This document shows, in pieces, positions 34,203 through 46,585 of a stretch of 64,000 nucleotides of DNA. The DNA is taken from contig NW_024104420.1 in NCBI RefSeq assembly GCF_003945595.2, positions 1,734,201 through 1,798,200 on the forward strand. The letters are read 5' to 3'. The DNA comes from Pipra filicauda (taxonomy: Eukaryota; Chordata; Aves; Passeriformes; Pipridae). Numbering within the stretch: position 1 is the first letter of the stretch; each line of letters opens with the position of its first letter. The notes beneath the pieces were generated by a model. It saw only the letters and a list, made by a program, of their open reading frames with translations. It was not told the DNA's origin and did not search any database. The position numbers and the translations under genes are program-made.

Positions 34203-36611
34203 AACAAGCATTTTGGGAAGTTTTTGTGTCCAAGCATCTGAAGACAGTCTGGTATCTTTTTCTCATGGAGTTATCAAACATATTAATTAAGAGAAATTGC
34301 TAAGTCTTCTTTTTTGTTAAATGGTTTTTGCTTTCTGAAGACTGGAATCAGAATGAGTACTACATCGCCTGAAAAAATTCAAATTCCTTCACCACTCAGA
34401 ATTTTTATTCAGAACACACAATCATAGCTGGAGTTTACAAAATTACATTGAAGATGCACGTTGTAGTTAAAAGGCATACTGGGTGGAGGGACTTCTCAAA
34501 AATAGCCTGGTACCAGGGGACCACAGAACTCCAAGTACTCATCATGATTTGCAGCTCTTGCTCAGGGTTAAAACATGTCAGGTAAACTATATACCATACC
34601 TGTAGAAACTGACCAGATTCCTTTCTTTGCAGTCAAAAGATAGCAAGTAGAGGCCAGAAAAATGGACAGATTTTCACTGCAGTAGTGTGACCCAGTCAGT
34701 CATGCCTCACCTGTGCAGTCCCACTGAGTCCTATGCACCTCCATGCTCCATGTGATGAAATCCTTACTGAAAAGTACTTCTTCCAAGACGCCTGCAAATA
34801 AAAAGAGATTACTGGCACATTCCTTCCTGTTCTTTTGAATCATTGGCTACACTGCATCTAGAGAGCATCTCTTACACTATTGAGACAAATTTGCCTTCAT
34901 TTTAATTTTGCTTGCTGTGGCAGCACCTCAATTGTAAAACTAATGATCTCATAAACAATAAAGTTTGTTCTGTTTAAGAATATAAGATTTAATTCAGTAA
35001 TGTTCTATGACAAAAAATGGTCATGTTATTATTCGTATCACATGAAATCATGTTTTTATAAACTGTACAGATACTTACAATGCATTATGTTCTAAGTATG
35101 TTACAAGCAGTGAACAAACTGTGTATGTTAAGTGTGAGAAACACAAACTCAACTCATTTGAACATATAAAATCCTAAGCACTGATGTTAAACCATAAAAT
35201 ATGGTGGATAGTTTTTCACTGCAGTAAACCACTAGACTATTAGGTATGCAGGCAATATGTGTTTGTTTGCTCCCGTGGATACTGAAAGTATTCTAAATTC
35301 CTCAGGACTTTAAATATTATGTTATAAAATATTAAACCAATACCTTTAGGACAAAAACAGAATCCAACACATGCCACCTAAATTACTAAGGTTAAAAAAT
35401 AAAAAATCAGGACTTAAGCTTCTGAAATATTTTTTTTGATGGAACATGTTTCCACTTCAGCTATAAAAAACCACCAGTATAAACCCCTGCACTTGTTTAT
35501 ACCTGAGAATAATGGTGTAACTTATTCATTCACTTTTGGAGAAGGTTATTTTTGTTTCAGCTGAAGCAACTTTTTTTTTTTACAGCATCTTTGAAGTTAA
35601 AATTTACCCTGTCTTCTTAAAGGAAGTTTTCTGTTAAAGAAAACTGAGAAAATTATATGCCTCAATCCAGTAGGACAATTTATTGTTGTTTATGTCTGCA
35701 GTGGACTATGCTCTATGCAACACATAGAGCAGCAAGCATTCTTTCTGGGGAAACCAAACAAACACTGTCCTCCTTTTGTTAATGAACACATAGATTTTTC
35801 AGAGTTCACCAAAAGTTAAACATTCTGAAAGAGACTAAAATGAACTAAACAGGCTTCTTAAAAAGAATATGTGTTGAGAAAGAAGCAGTTCAGAGTGCAT
35901 TCATGCGAAGACTGTTGTGAAAGCAATTTCTTAGAACAGACCTTTGCAATGGATTTTTCACTTCAAAATGCTGATTGTTGGTTTGTTGTTTTTTTGTTTG
36001 TTTGTTTGTTTTTAATGCAAATTTCTGTGGCATTAATTCTGGGAACCTCTCCAGTTAAACACATTCTTCCATTTAGCCCAAGAGGAAATTCTCAGCAGCA
36101 ATTGTGAACTGATTTTTATTTTAGCAAGACTGATGTGGAAACCTTTGTTTTGTTTTGTGAGACCCTTGCATCTATTGTGTGCAATGCGGTAATATTTAAC
36201 CTCAAAACTGCAGCTTCTTCAGAGCCAATGATGGTGCAAATAAATATTTAGCCCTTGATTAAAAAGAAGAAAAGGGCATATCATTCAATAATGCGGGCCT
36301 TTCTAGCTATCAACAGTATTCTGTGTTCTCATTGCCCTCTCCTGGTTTCATCTGGTAATTTTTCAGGTTTCATATATCCAAAATGAGCCTCCTGAGAACA
36401 TTATGCATTCTTTGAACAGAATTTTTGCCTTGCCCAGTCCAATCCTTTGTGAACATGGTTTTTCAGTAGTTTCAGTCTCAGTGATGAGACCCCTCTCATC
36501 AGTGTAGTGGTACCAGTCTGAGAGGCATGTCAGACTTGGTGAGATGTTTGCTCCTTGTGCTGCTGTGGTACCTGTCTGCGTCACTGCCTTGGGCCATGCA
36601 GGCAATGCTTC

Positions 36612-36612
<1 letters not shown>

Positions 36613-36648
<36 letters not shown>
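36613..36648. repeat. (TTTA)n microsatellite
   Basis: About nine uninterrupted tetranucleotide units. Confidence 0.95.
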
Positions 36649-36649
<1 letters not shown>

Positions 36650-39076
36650 ATGCTTTTGGTAACATCCCAACTGAAATAATGACAGGAAGCTGTTGTGAGA
36701 TAATAGATCTTTACTGGTAGGGATATTTCAGAGTGCAGAAGTGCATGTTTTTTCATGAAACACGAGGCCCAGTTTCAGCAATTTGCTCAGGTCAATGCCC
36801 AGATGGATTCCAAGTGCCTCCAGGGATGAAGATCCCTCATGCTTTCTGGACCTGTTTAAGTGTTTCAGAACCCTTACAGTAGATAATTTTTTTAGTATTA
36901 AGATTTCTACTTTCTAATTTGATGAGGTTGTTCCTTAGAATAGGAAGGACCTTTTATTTCATAAAGGAGAAAACTGATGTAAGCAAAGGAACAATAGAGG
37001 TTAAAAGTCGCGACTGGTGCAGGGAAGGGAAATAGGGAGAATTTTTTTTAGTACTCAAAAATATGACCATTCCCAAGCTTACACTAAAATGGTTTGGTTT
37101 GTTAGGTTTTTTTCACCAGCCTTCACCTTCTGGGGCTGGAGTTGTGAACCAAAGTGAGAAGCTAATGGAAGATAGAATACATATGTATCTGTTAAACCCA
37201 GTCATCTAAAAGCAGCTGTGTTCAGGAGGACTGCAGTCTGCTGACTTCTCCTGGTTAGGAGTGTGTTCCCAAGGTGGATCACCCCAGACACAGTCTGCTG
37301 CTATATGCCCCCCTAGTCATCCTGTGCTGGGCACTGGCAGGGGAGCATAAATTATAGCAATGGCACACATGGTAAAGGCGTTTGAATTAGGAACCCTTAA
37401 GCCTCCATTTATTGTTCAGAAGAATGAGAAATTTTAAGTGCAACTTTGATGGCATAATTTGGAAAAGACATTAGAAAGAGAAGTAGCACTGAATCTGACT
37501 TCACATCTACAGTCTTATGTTGGAGCTGGGATCTGAGTTCCCATGTTTATAAATTTGAAGGAAATCATCTTGGACTGCCATATAAATGGAAGTGTGTTAC
37601 TGGTATGTATATCCTGTGCATGTGTCAGGAGTTCATTTTCACCTGCACTGTAAACAGATTATTATGTGGATATTTTATTTTTACATATATTTATTTTGTG
37701 TGTTTTGCATTTATGTATGCATGTATTAAATGTAAACACGATCACTACATTTCATTTAGAAAGTTATTCTCTGACTTGCTGTCTGCTGTTTCTGTGAAAT
37801 GAAAACGCTGGAGTAGTAAAAGAGACTTTGAAGACCCATACCTGGGCAAAGACTCTCCCAGCCACGGAACTGTGAGAGACAGCAAACAAGCCAAGTGTCT
37901 TGCAAGGGCATCTTCATAAGGGTCACATCAGCAGCAAGCTTGGGGGTGAAACTGAGGCACAGTACTAAATAATCCCAGATTTTCCTCCTTTGAATCACGA
38001 GGCCCTGTGTTTTATAATGCAAAATCAACATTTTTAATTTACCAAATCCCCAGTTACTTGCTCTGTTAGAAAACTTGCATGAAGATCTACAATTATGGCA
38101 AAGTTTTGGATTTCACAAATTCATAGACTTTCACAAACATGTGGATGCAGTGTTGTCATGAAAGCCAGAATATTGGGACATTCTTGAAACTTCACTTTTC
38201 CTTTAGCTATGTTATTTATTAATTTCCATTTGAAGATAATTCCATTCAGATCCCAAACTGTCCAGGAGGAATGTTGGTAGTTCCAAGACCTCCCAGGAGT
38301 AAGAGAAGTCTTCTGGGATGAGACTTAAACTGACTGTTTAGACTAAAGAATTTGTCTAAATAACTTCATAGTGCTCCCAAAATAATCTGCCTGCCAGATT
38401 TAACAGACATTCTGGTAGATTTCAGTGAAAATGTCCACATGCTGGAATCTGGCTTTTTATAACCTGGTAACACTAAAAAGAGTTAGAACTTCTGGCTGTC
38501 CTACAGCTGCGGATATACAGTGACTATTAGCATACTAGCCACAAGGCATCATATGCTATGTTGTTCTAGGTATATCCATAATCAGAGTATGAAAGAGCTT
38601 ACCTTATGTGTCAGATAGAGGGTGTGGATATCTAAGGCACATCAGTGTCTTGGAGTTCCAGGTAAGATAGTCTTGTAGTATAAATGGAAAATAAAGGGAT
38701 ATTCCAGCAGTGAATACATGTAGATTATTCATTATGTATCTACACAATTCAGAACAGCAAATCCATGAAAAACTTCAGGGCTTTTAAGGGGAAATAATGC
38801 ATGAAAACTGCTAGAAAGGTAAGCATCACTTTGTAATTCCTTTAGTAAATCTTCGCGTTTGTACAATAGATTTTCTACTTAGACTCAGTATATAGATTTA
38901 ATTTCTATTAAAAAAATAATGTTCCCTGGTGAAACCAACTCAAATTCATCAACAAAAAATTTTGTGTGGTTTCACATCTATTTCCCACATTGTTTTTTAC
39001 TGTGTATAAAGTTTATAATCTAAATTGGCTTTTATCATCACCATCAGCCTATTTACTCTTTGATAAGGTAGCCATT

Positions 39077-41215
39077 TCATAGAATCATAGACACAGAGAA
39101 TTATCAAGGTTGAAAGAGTACTTTAAGATCATCAAGTCCAACCATCAACCCAGCACTGCCACTGTAACCCCTGAAACACTAAACCACATCACCCAGCACC
39201 AGATCCAGACACCTCTTAAACACCTCCAAGGATGGTGACTCCACCACCTCCCTCAGCAACCTATTCCAAAGCCTGACCACTCTAGCAGCACAAAAATTTT
39301 TCTAATATCTGACCTGAATCTCCTCTGTCTCAGCTTAGGGCCATTTCCCTTAGTCCTCTCACTGCAGGCACAGTAGAAGACACCGGCCCCCACCTCACCA
39401 CAACCTCCTTTCAGGTTCTAGTAGAGAGCGCTGAGGTCCTCCCTGAGCCTCCTCTTCTCCAGGCTAAACAAATCCAACTCTCTCAGCTGTTCCTCACAAG
39501 ACAAGTTTTCTACACCTCTCATGAGCCTTGTTGTCCTTTGCTGGACACACTCCAGCTCCTCAATGTTCTTTCTAAAGTGAGGGGCCAGAACTGAATGCAA
39601 ACTTCAGGTGTGGCCTCACCAGTGCCGAGTACAGGGTGGAGGATCACTGCCCTGGTCCTGCTGGCTACACTACTCTTGATACAGGCCAGGAGGCCAATGG
39701 CCTTCTTGGCCACCTGGGCACACTGCTGACTCATATCCAGCTGGCTGTCAACCAGCACCCCCAAGGTCCTTTCTGATGAGCAGCTCTCAAGCCGCTCCTC
39801 CCCAAGCCTGTAGTGCTGCATGGGGTTGCTGCGACCCAAGTGCAGGACCCAGCACTTCACCTCCTTGAACCTCATGCAGTTGTGCTTAGCCCATTGATCC
39901 GGTTCTCTCTGTAGAACCTTCCTGCCCTCAAGCAGATCAACACTCCCACCCAATTAGTGTCATCTGCAAATTTACTGAGGGGGCACTCAATCCCCACATC
40001 CAGATCATCAATAAAGATGCTAAGCAGGACCATCCCCAAAACTGAGCCCTGGGGAAAGCTGCTAGTGACCGGCCACCAACTGGATTTAGCTCCATTCTCC
40101 ACAACTCTCTGGGCCCAGTCACTCAGTCAATTTTTTACCCATCAAAGAGTCCACCCATCCAAGCCATGAGCAGCCAGTTTTTCTAGGGTGCTGTGGGAGA
40201 CGGTGTCAAATGCTTTACTGAGGTCTAGATAAGACTATATCCACAACTTTTCCCTCATCTACTAAGCATGTCACTTCATCATAGAAGAAGAAGATCATGT
40301 TAGTCAAGCAGGACCTTCCTTTCGTAAATCTGTGTTGGCTGGGCTTGATCTCCTGGTTGTCCTGCATGTACCATGTAATGGCACTCAGGATGATCTCTTC
40401 CATAACCTTGCCCAGAACTGAGGTCAGGCAGACAGGCCTGTAGCTCCTCGGATCATCCTTCTAACCCTTCTTGTAAGTAGGTTTTACATTTGCTAATTTC
40501 AAGTCATCTGGAACTTCTCCAGTAAACCACAACTACTGGTAGATGACTGAGAGTGGTTTGGCAAGTTCTTTTGCTAGTCCTCTCATTACTCTGGGGTGGA
40601 TCCCACCAGGGCCCATAGACTTGCACATGTCTAACTGGCATAGCAGATCACTAACCATCTCCTCCTGGACTGTGGGGGCTTCGTTCATCTCGCCATCACC
40701 ACTTTCCAACTGTGTGAGCTGGGTGTTATGAAGATAACTGGTCTTGATATTAGAGACCAAGGCAAAGTAGGCATTGAGTGCCTCTGCTTTTTCCTCATCC
40801 CGTCATTACACTGCCCTCTGCATTCAACAAATGAGGAAACTTTCCTTGACCCTCCTTTTGCTGACAATGTATTTAAAGAAGCTTTTTTTGTTTTATTTAG
40901 CCGTAGCTACCAAATCAAGTTCTAGTTGGCCTTTGACCTTTCTAATCTGTTCCCTATATAACCTCGAGACATCTTTATAGTCCTCCCAAGCCACCTAACC
41001 CTCCTTCCAAAGGTAATACATTCTCCTTTTTCATCTAAGTTCCAGCCTAAGTTTAACCAGGCTGGTCTTTTTCCCTGGTGTCTTTCTACACATGGGGACT
41101 GCCTGTTCCTGAATATTTAACAATTCCTTTTTAAAGCACATCAAACCTTCCTGGATTCCTTTGTCTCTCAGGACTGATTTTTGCTACTCTCCTCCTAGCT
41201 TGAGGGCCACGTGTC
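39077..41215 (-). mobile_element. Long CR1 LINE copy with reverse-transcriptase remains
   Basis: Starts tcatagaatcatagacacag (reverse complement of the CR1 3' end). Reading the minus strand gives, in order from its 5' end, the pre-RT linker (YKDVSRLYREQIRKAK-like), the NEAPTVQEEMVSDLL and PGGIHPRVMRGLAKELAKPL blocks, GRSCLTNM and DEGKVVD, the PQGSVLG and FADDT motifs of the RT palm, and the C-terminal thumb region. Broken by stops and frameshifts, so it is a dead copy. 5' truncation removes the endonuclease. At about 2.1 kb it is the longest transposon in the window. Confidence 0.95.
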
Positions 41216-42984
41216 TGTGTAAGATTAACTAATCTGATTTTTCAAATAGTAGTACCAAATTAATATTCAGGCAGAGATTTTTTATAAACTTTTAAAACAT
41301 TGTATTTTTGATGGAATTTTGTACTCTGGGTTCATTTCTTAGTGATGTGAATCTAACTGAAATCAGAAAACCCACTAGAGACTGAAGAGGAGCAAATATT
41401 TTTCTTTTAAAAAATATTTTAAATCTGTGTAAGAAACCATAAATATAAAGTAATTTTAAACAGAGAGTTGGAGATTGGCTAAAACAATACAAGAGAATAG
41501 GTGAGAAGCAGTGTCTTAAATGTAGTCCAGAAGAAGATAGGCTCTGGTCAACTCTCTCCAACTCTATGAAAGTACACTGCTGTAAAATACTGCACTATAC
41601 GGTGATAACTTAGTAGGTGACAGCCTTCTTTTGAGTCTAACCCGGTTGTCCAGCACAAAGGTAGGAAGTACTGTGTTGTTCGAGGTACAGCATGTTACAT
41701 GAGACAAGGGGAGAATTAGGGTTTAAATAACTTGCAGCCATTATATGTCTAGAACTGTTCAAGAAAGATAGGATGTTGGCCTTGGCATAAAAGCCAAGTG
41801 ATAATATGAATCAGTAACAACTATACCCATACAGATTTCCCTTTATAGTTGCGTCATACTGACTGATGCAAAAACTATTTATAACTTACTTCCTTGTCAA
41901 AATAATATATCTATCATGTATAAGCAAACAAACAGAATTTTGCAAGGCTGATATGCTGGTAGTATTTATAATTCACTTAATCTTCACCTATAGAAATAAA
42001 TTCAAATTAATAAATTAACAGAATAGTGGTTTTAATTGTCCAACAATTACGTCCTGAAACGTCCTCAGTCTAAATTAAAGAATTTTTATATAGTCTAAAC
42101 CAGACACAACTCTATATAAAGCTTTATTATACCTGTAAATGGTACTTAGATTTTCTGAGGGCTGCTAGCAATCTGATGGTCTGTGATTTCTCATCAAGAT
42201 AATTCTGTGCTCCTGGCTCAGTTGTAGTTGTCCAAAATAGAAATTTGCTCTGAACTCTTTATCTTTTTTGGAGTATAAGGTATTGAATATTTTATTTTTC
42301 CCATCAGTTCTTTTTTCCCTGGCTACTCACTCCAAGTGTGCATCTCTGTTAAGCCATTCTATGAAACTCACTTTATCCCAGCTAACAGGACATGATTATT
42401 CCATTGTTTTGTACTACCGTGCTGACAATTCCATTCCCACAATTTGACAATGGAGAGTGCCACAGCTGGTGGCCCTGCCATTTCAGGCTTTCAGTCAATA
42501 TGAACTACTTCCAAAACAGGAACTAAAGCACTAGCTACTTTAGTTGACTGCCCAATTTAAAAGGAAAAGAACATTACTCCCAAATATTATTGCAGTTTAT
42601 AGTCAAAGTGAAGTTATTATTTGTGAAGCAAAACTCATCTGTTTCAGCTAGATCTACAAGGATGAGTAGCTAAATCTACAAGGACAAGATTGGAGAATTC
42701 TCAACAAGCAATATGAAGCAAGAAATGCTGGAGCACATAGTCTTGTACTAGTATAGCTGCCATGCTTTCACCTCATTTTAGGACAGGACGTGATGCTATG
42801 TATCTGTGGCTAAGTTTCGCTTCTTTTCTTGCATAAGGGATAAACAGGTATAGAGACTGGAAAACTAGAAAAAAACTAAGCGCTCAGTGTTTGTCAGAGT
42901 AGGTGTCATTTTATGTCTAAGACAAGTGAATAAATTGTACAGTTTCCCACAGCCTCCTCCTAGAGGATAACTGATATGTTATGG
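41216..42984. other. Intergenic DNA between two CR1 copies
   Basis: AT-rich, nothing recognised except a 22-bp imperfect tandem duplication (agctaRatctacaaggaYRa) at 42646-42690. Confidence 0.5.
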
Positions 42985-44011
42985 CCCTAGACAAGTGGTC
43001 CATGCAGTGGGTGGGTAACTGGCTGCCCAGTCGCACTGAGAGGGTGGTGGCAAATAGCTCCTTTTAAAATGTCAGCCTGTCACAAGTGAGGTCTCACAGG
43101 GATTGATATTGGGTCCAATGCTGTTTCATAGTTTTGTAAGTCATCTGGAAAATGGGATCAAGTGTACCCTGGTAATGTTTGCTGATGATTTCAAACTGGG
43201 TGGGCGTGTGGATACTGTGGAAGAGAGAGCCACCCCTCAGGAGCCATAGAATTAAATAATATGCCAAGTTAGTTTATATTGTGGTGCCCAAAACTGCACA
43301 TAGTTCTCCAGAAGAAATGTAGAGGCTAGATTAGTAGGCTAACAAGAATCTTGTGAAGTTCAACAGAGACAAGTGTAAGGTCTTGCACCTAGGAAAGCAT
43401 AATCCATGAGTGCAGCATGGGCTGGGATTTACCTGGCTGGGACTTGGAGATCCTAGTGAACAACAAGCTCAATCTGAGTGAATTGTCCTGCTGTGGCAGA
43501 GAAAGCCAACAGAATGCTGAGCTGCATCAACAAGAATATCACAGGCAGAGATAGAGAAGTCCTTATCTCACTCAGCAGTTGTCAGGCTACACCTGGAATA
43601 CTGTATTCAATTTTCGTCCCCGCTATACAAAAAAAGATGTGGGCAGGCTAGAGAGGGTCCAGTGAAGTGATACAAAGAACCAGGAAGCCTGCCAGTTGGG
43701 AAAAGGCTTTGGGGAGACCTAATAACCATGCTTCAGTATTTAAAGGATGGCTACAAAGAAAGTAGAGACTCCCTTTTTAAAAGGAATCACATGGAAAAGA
43801 TATTGGGTAATGGGAACAAGTTACTCCACAGGGAGATTCCATTCAGACACTAGAGGAAAAATTTTCACAATGAGAACAATCAGCTATTGGATTCATCTCC
43901 CCAGGAAAGTGGTGGATTCCCCAGTACTGGAGACTTTTGAGATTTGGCTGAACAGATTTGGGCTAGATGATCCTTGATGTCCCCTTCCAACCTTCTATGA
44001 TCATTCTATGC
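42985..44011 (+). mobile_element. CR1 LINE, 5'-truncated, plus strand
   Basis: Reads ggtccatgcagtgggtgggt, aggtctcacagggattgata and a LVMFADDFKLGG-like RT palm remnant near 43165, then cagtgtaaggtcttgcacct, ggagagggtccagtg and gatgatccttgatg, ending tctatgatcattctatgca. About 1 kb, frame broken. Confidence 0.93.
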
Positions 44012-45855
44012 AATAGCCAGTAATTCAGCTGCTAAGTAAAACTACTACTTAGTAATTTAATTATTTCTATGTATTTAGAAAGTATTTCTGTTATGGTTTC
44101 AATAAATTGAAGGCACAAAAAATTTCTGATGTAAGGAATCATCACTGTATTTTAATAAAGAAATTATTTTGATTGTAAACATTCTGGAAAAACAGACAAA
44201 TAGCAACTCTACTGATATGAAATTTAACAGGTTGACAGTCATATAACTGTCCATATAACTACTCCAGAAGAATTCATAGTGGAATCCTCTCCATGCTTAG
44301 TCAATTTGCCCCTGTCCTGACCTGCAGACACTCTGTAAACTGAATTAAAATACTTTGTACTTAATCTACTGCATCTCTCTTTGTGTGCCAATAAGTACTA
44401 AAAACAGGAGAGGTTTTATTTCATATATACGTTGAATGACCCAGTACAAATCACAAGTCAGTAGGAAACTGTCAGACAAGTTTCTTTAGGACAGCAACCC
44501 TTTCAAATATATCGGCTAAACATATTCCCTTTTCCTCTTTCAAAAATATCTTTTGCTCATTTCCTCCTGTAAGTATCTTGTACTCTGCTTCTGTTTTGAG
44601 AAATATTAAGGATCTGAAAAGGCAAAAAGAAAGGAGACTAGGAAAAATAAATGTCTCCTAGAATCAAATATATGAGGACCGAAAACCTTTTCTTCTGAAA
44701 ACATTAATGTACTTCAAAAAGGCAATTAAATTTGAAAGCATTTCCTTGTTTACTTCATCATACTTCAGGATCCAGTGCAGCCAAAATGTGTTTGCATTGC
44801 ATATGTGACTTTTCACTTTCAGAATTTTCCAAATAGATTTTTCTGTTTCCTTGCCCATGTGATACACTACATTTTACTGCTCATAATTTGTGTAAAGCTC
44901 AGGCCATTTAGTATTAAGGGGCTGATACAGGAATGATTATTGGTCATAAGAGTTAAGAATTTATTTTGTAGTCTGCATTTTCTGTAGTTGCCTTCAGAAT
45001 TCCTTTCTTTAAAATATTTGTTATAGGTGTAATATTAAACAGATGCTGATTTTTCTATCATGTGTTGTAGCAGATTGGATCCAATGTGCTTTAGCCACCA
45101 CTGTCCTCAACAGACTGCTTTTTTCAGCCAGGATCTGACACCACAAATCACCCTCCATGCCTGAAATCAGGTACTACTCCATTAATCGTTTTTATCTTAA
45201 CTCTACATTCCCCACAGATTTGGCACTCCAGCTGAAGAATGGAGGGATCTTTTATGGTTCAGATTTACTGGCTAAGTTACAGGCAGGTGAACACTGTTCG
45301 AGCCTAGTTCAGTCTGCACCAATGCATATATTTTCTTTTGCCATAAATAACTGCATCTGCAGCTGTTTGAATTGCCTCATAATGCCCGGAGTGTGTAAGT
45401 CCCCAAGTTCCCCTTCATCTTTCTCTCTCTTCTTACGCACAAGCCCACATACAGAGGCACATCCGTGCGTATCTTGTTCCTGTCTTTGTTTAGATTATTA
45501 AATTGCTGTAGATACAGTATTTGTTTTCCTTTATTTACATTTCTTTTCTGTTTACTTCACACCTAGTTCAATCTAAAGTTTTCTGGAAGGTGAGAGAAGG
45601 ATACAGAGAAAAGAAATTTGCTAGAAAAAAAGGTCATGAAGAGTATATTTACAAATCTTCAACACTAGTAAACTTTAAGTTTCATACCACATTCCAATCA
45701 CAAATTTTTGTCACTTTTGCATTACATAATGTCACAGCACACAGTAATACGGCAAAGCAGACATTATCACAGGAACCTCTTTGTACAGTTAGGAAATATG
45801 ATGTTCTCTATTTGAACTGTGTCCATGGCAAGATTTGTGCAAGGGAGTAATCTCT

Positions 45856-45857
<2 letters not shown>
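44012..45857. other. Intergenic DNA
   Basis: AT-rich, nothing recognised. The 114-codon ORF at 45157-45501 shows no family features. Confidence 0.5.

Positions 45858-45889
<32 letters not shown>
45858..45889. repeat. Uninterrupted A32 tract
   Basis: 32 consecutive A's immediately before the truncated LTR. Confidence 0.97.
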
Positions 45890-45890
<1 letters not shown>

Positions 45891-45892
<2 letters not shown>

Positions 45893-46585
45893 GAGGCTGC
45901 CCCATGCCAGCCACAGCCATTTAAGACAGCTCCAATGGGCCCACCATAGGACATGGCTGAGCCATTCAGCCATGCTGTTTTTGTGTCTGGGAACGCATAG
46001 TTAAGAAAGGGTAGAAAATGCTATAAAAAGAGAAGGAGAGAAAAAAAAGAGTGAGAAGCAGCACAGGGAAACACCAAGGTCAGAGAATGAGAAGGAGGTG
46101 CTCCATGTCAGAACAGAAATTCCCTGAAGACCACAGAAAACCCATTCCGGCATGTGTTTATCCTGAAGAACTGGAGCTCCTGAAAAGGACCCATGCTAGA
46201 GCATGGGAACAGTGTGAGGAGGAAGGAGCAGAAGATGGACAACTGCTCTGTACTGACTGCAGCCCCTCTGTGCTACTCAGGGTGGGATAGAGGAGTCAGG
46301 AATGAAGGAGTCAATGTGGGCCTGGGAAAGGAGGGTGGACAGATGGTTTCACTGATTGTCTTTGTTTCTCACCATCTGAATCTATTTTAAATGGTAATAA
46401 AATAAATTTATTTTCCCAAAGTATATTTTGCCCATGATAGCAACTGGTAAGCAATTTCCCTGTCTTTATCTCAACCCATGAACTTTCTCAACCTCCTTAC
46501 CTCCTTTCTCTCCCAGTCCTGATGGAGAGGGATAGTGGAGCTGCTGGAGGGAAGTTCAGCTATTAGCCAGGGCTAGCCCATCACA
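45891..46585 (+). mobile_element. 5'-truncated, diverged ERV LTR of the same broad family as the copy at 4.0 kb
   Basis: Contains gggaacgcatagttaagaaa, a TATA-like ctataaaaagag, caccaaggtcagagaatgag and gaggtgctcca, a later poly(A) region (ggtaataaaataaattta), and an end gccagggctagcccatcaca. The block order matches the 4029-5074 LTR but the sequence is much more diverged and the first part of U3 is missing. Confidence 0.75.

Larger units (their letters stand above)
33761..39076. other. Intergenic DNA
   Basis: No gene recognised. Holds a (GTTT)n stretch near 35980-36012, a (TTTA)n microsatellite at 36613-36648, and a G8/C8 inverted repeat at 34175-34202. Short ORFs look like chance. Confidence 0.5.

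Noticed and set aside
36363..36605. 80-codon minus-strand ORF
   Set aside because: Begins MPAWPKAVTQTGTTAAQGAN but matches no family I recognise and has no splice or promoter context.
39418..40867. Minus-strand ORFs as a possible host gene
   Set aside because: They are consecutive pieces of a broken CR1 ORF2 (RT motifs PQGSVLG and FADDT), not a cellular gene.
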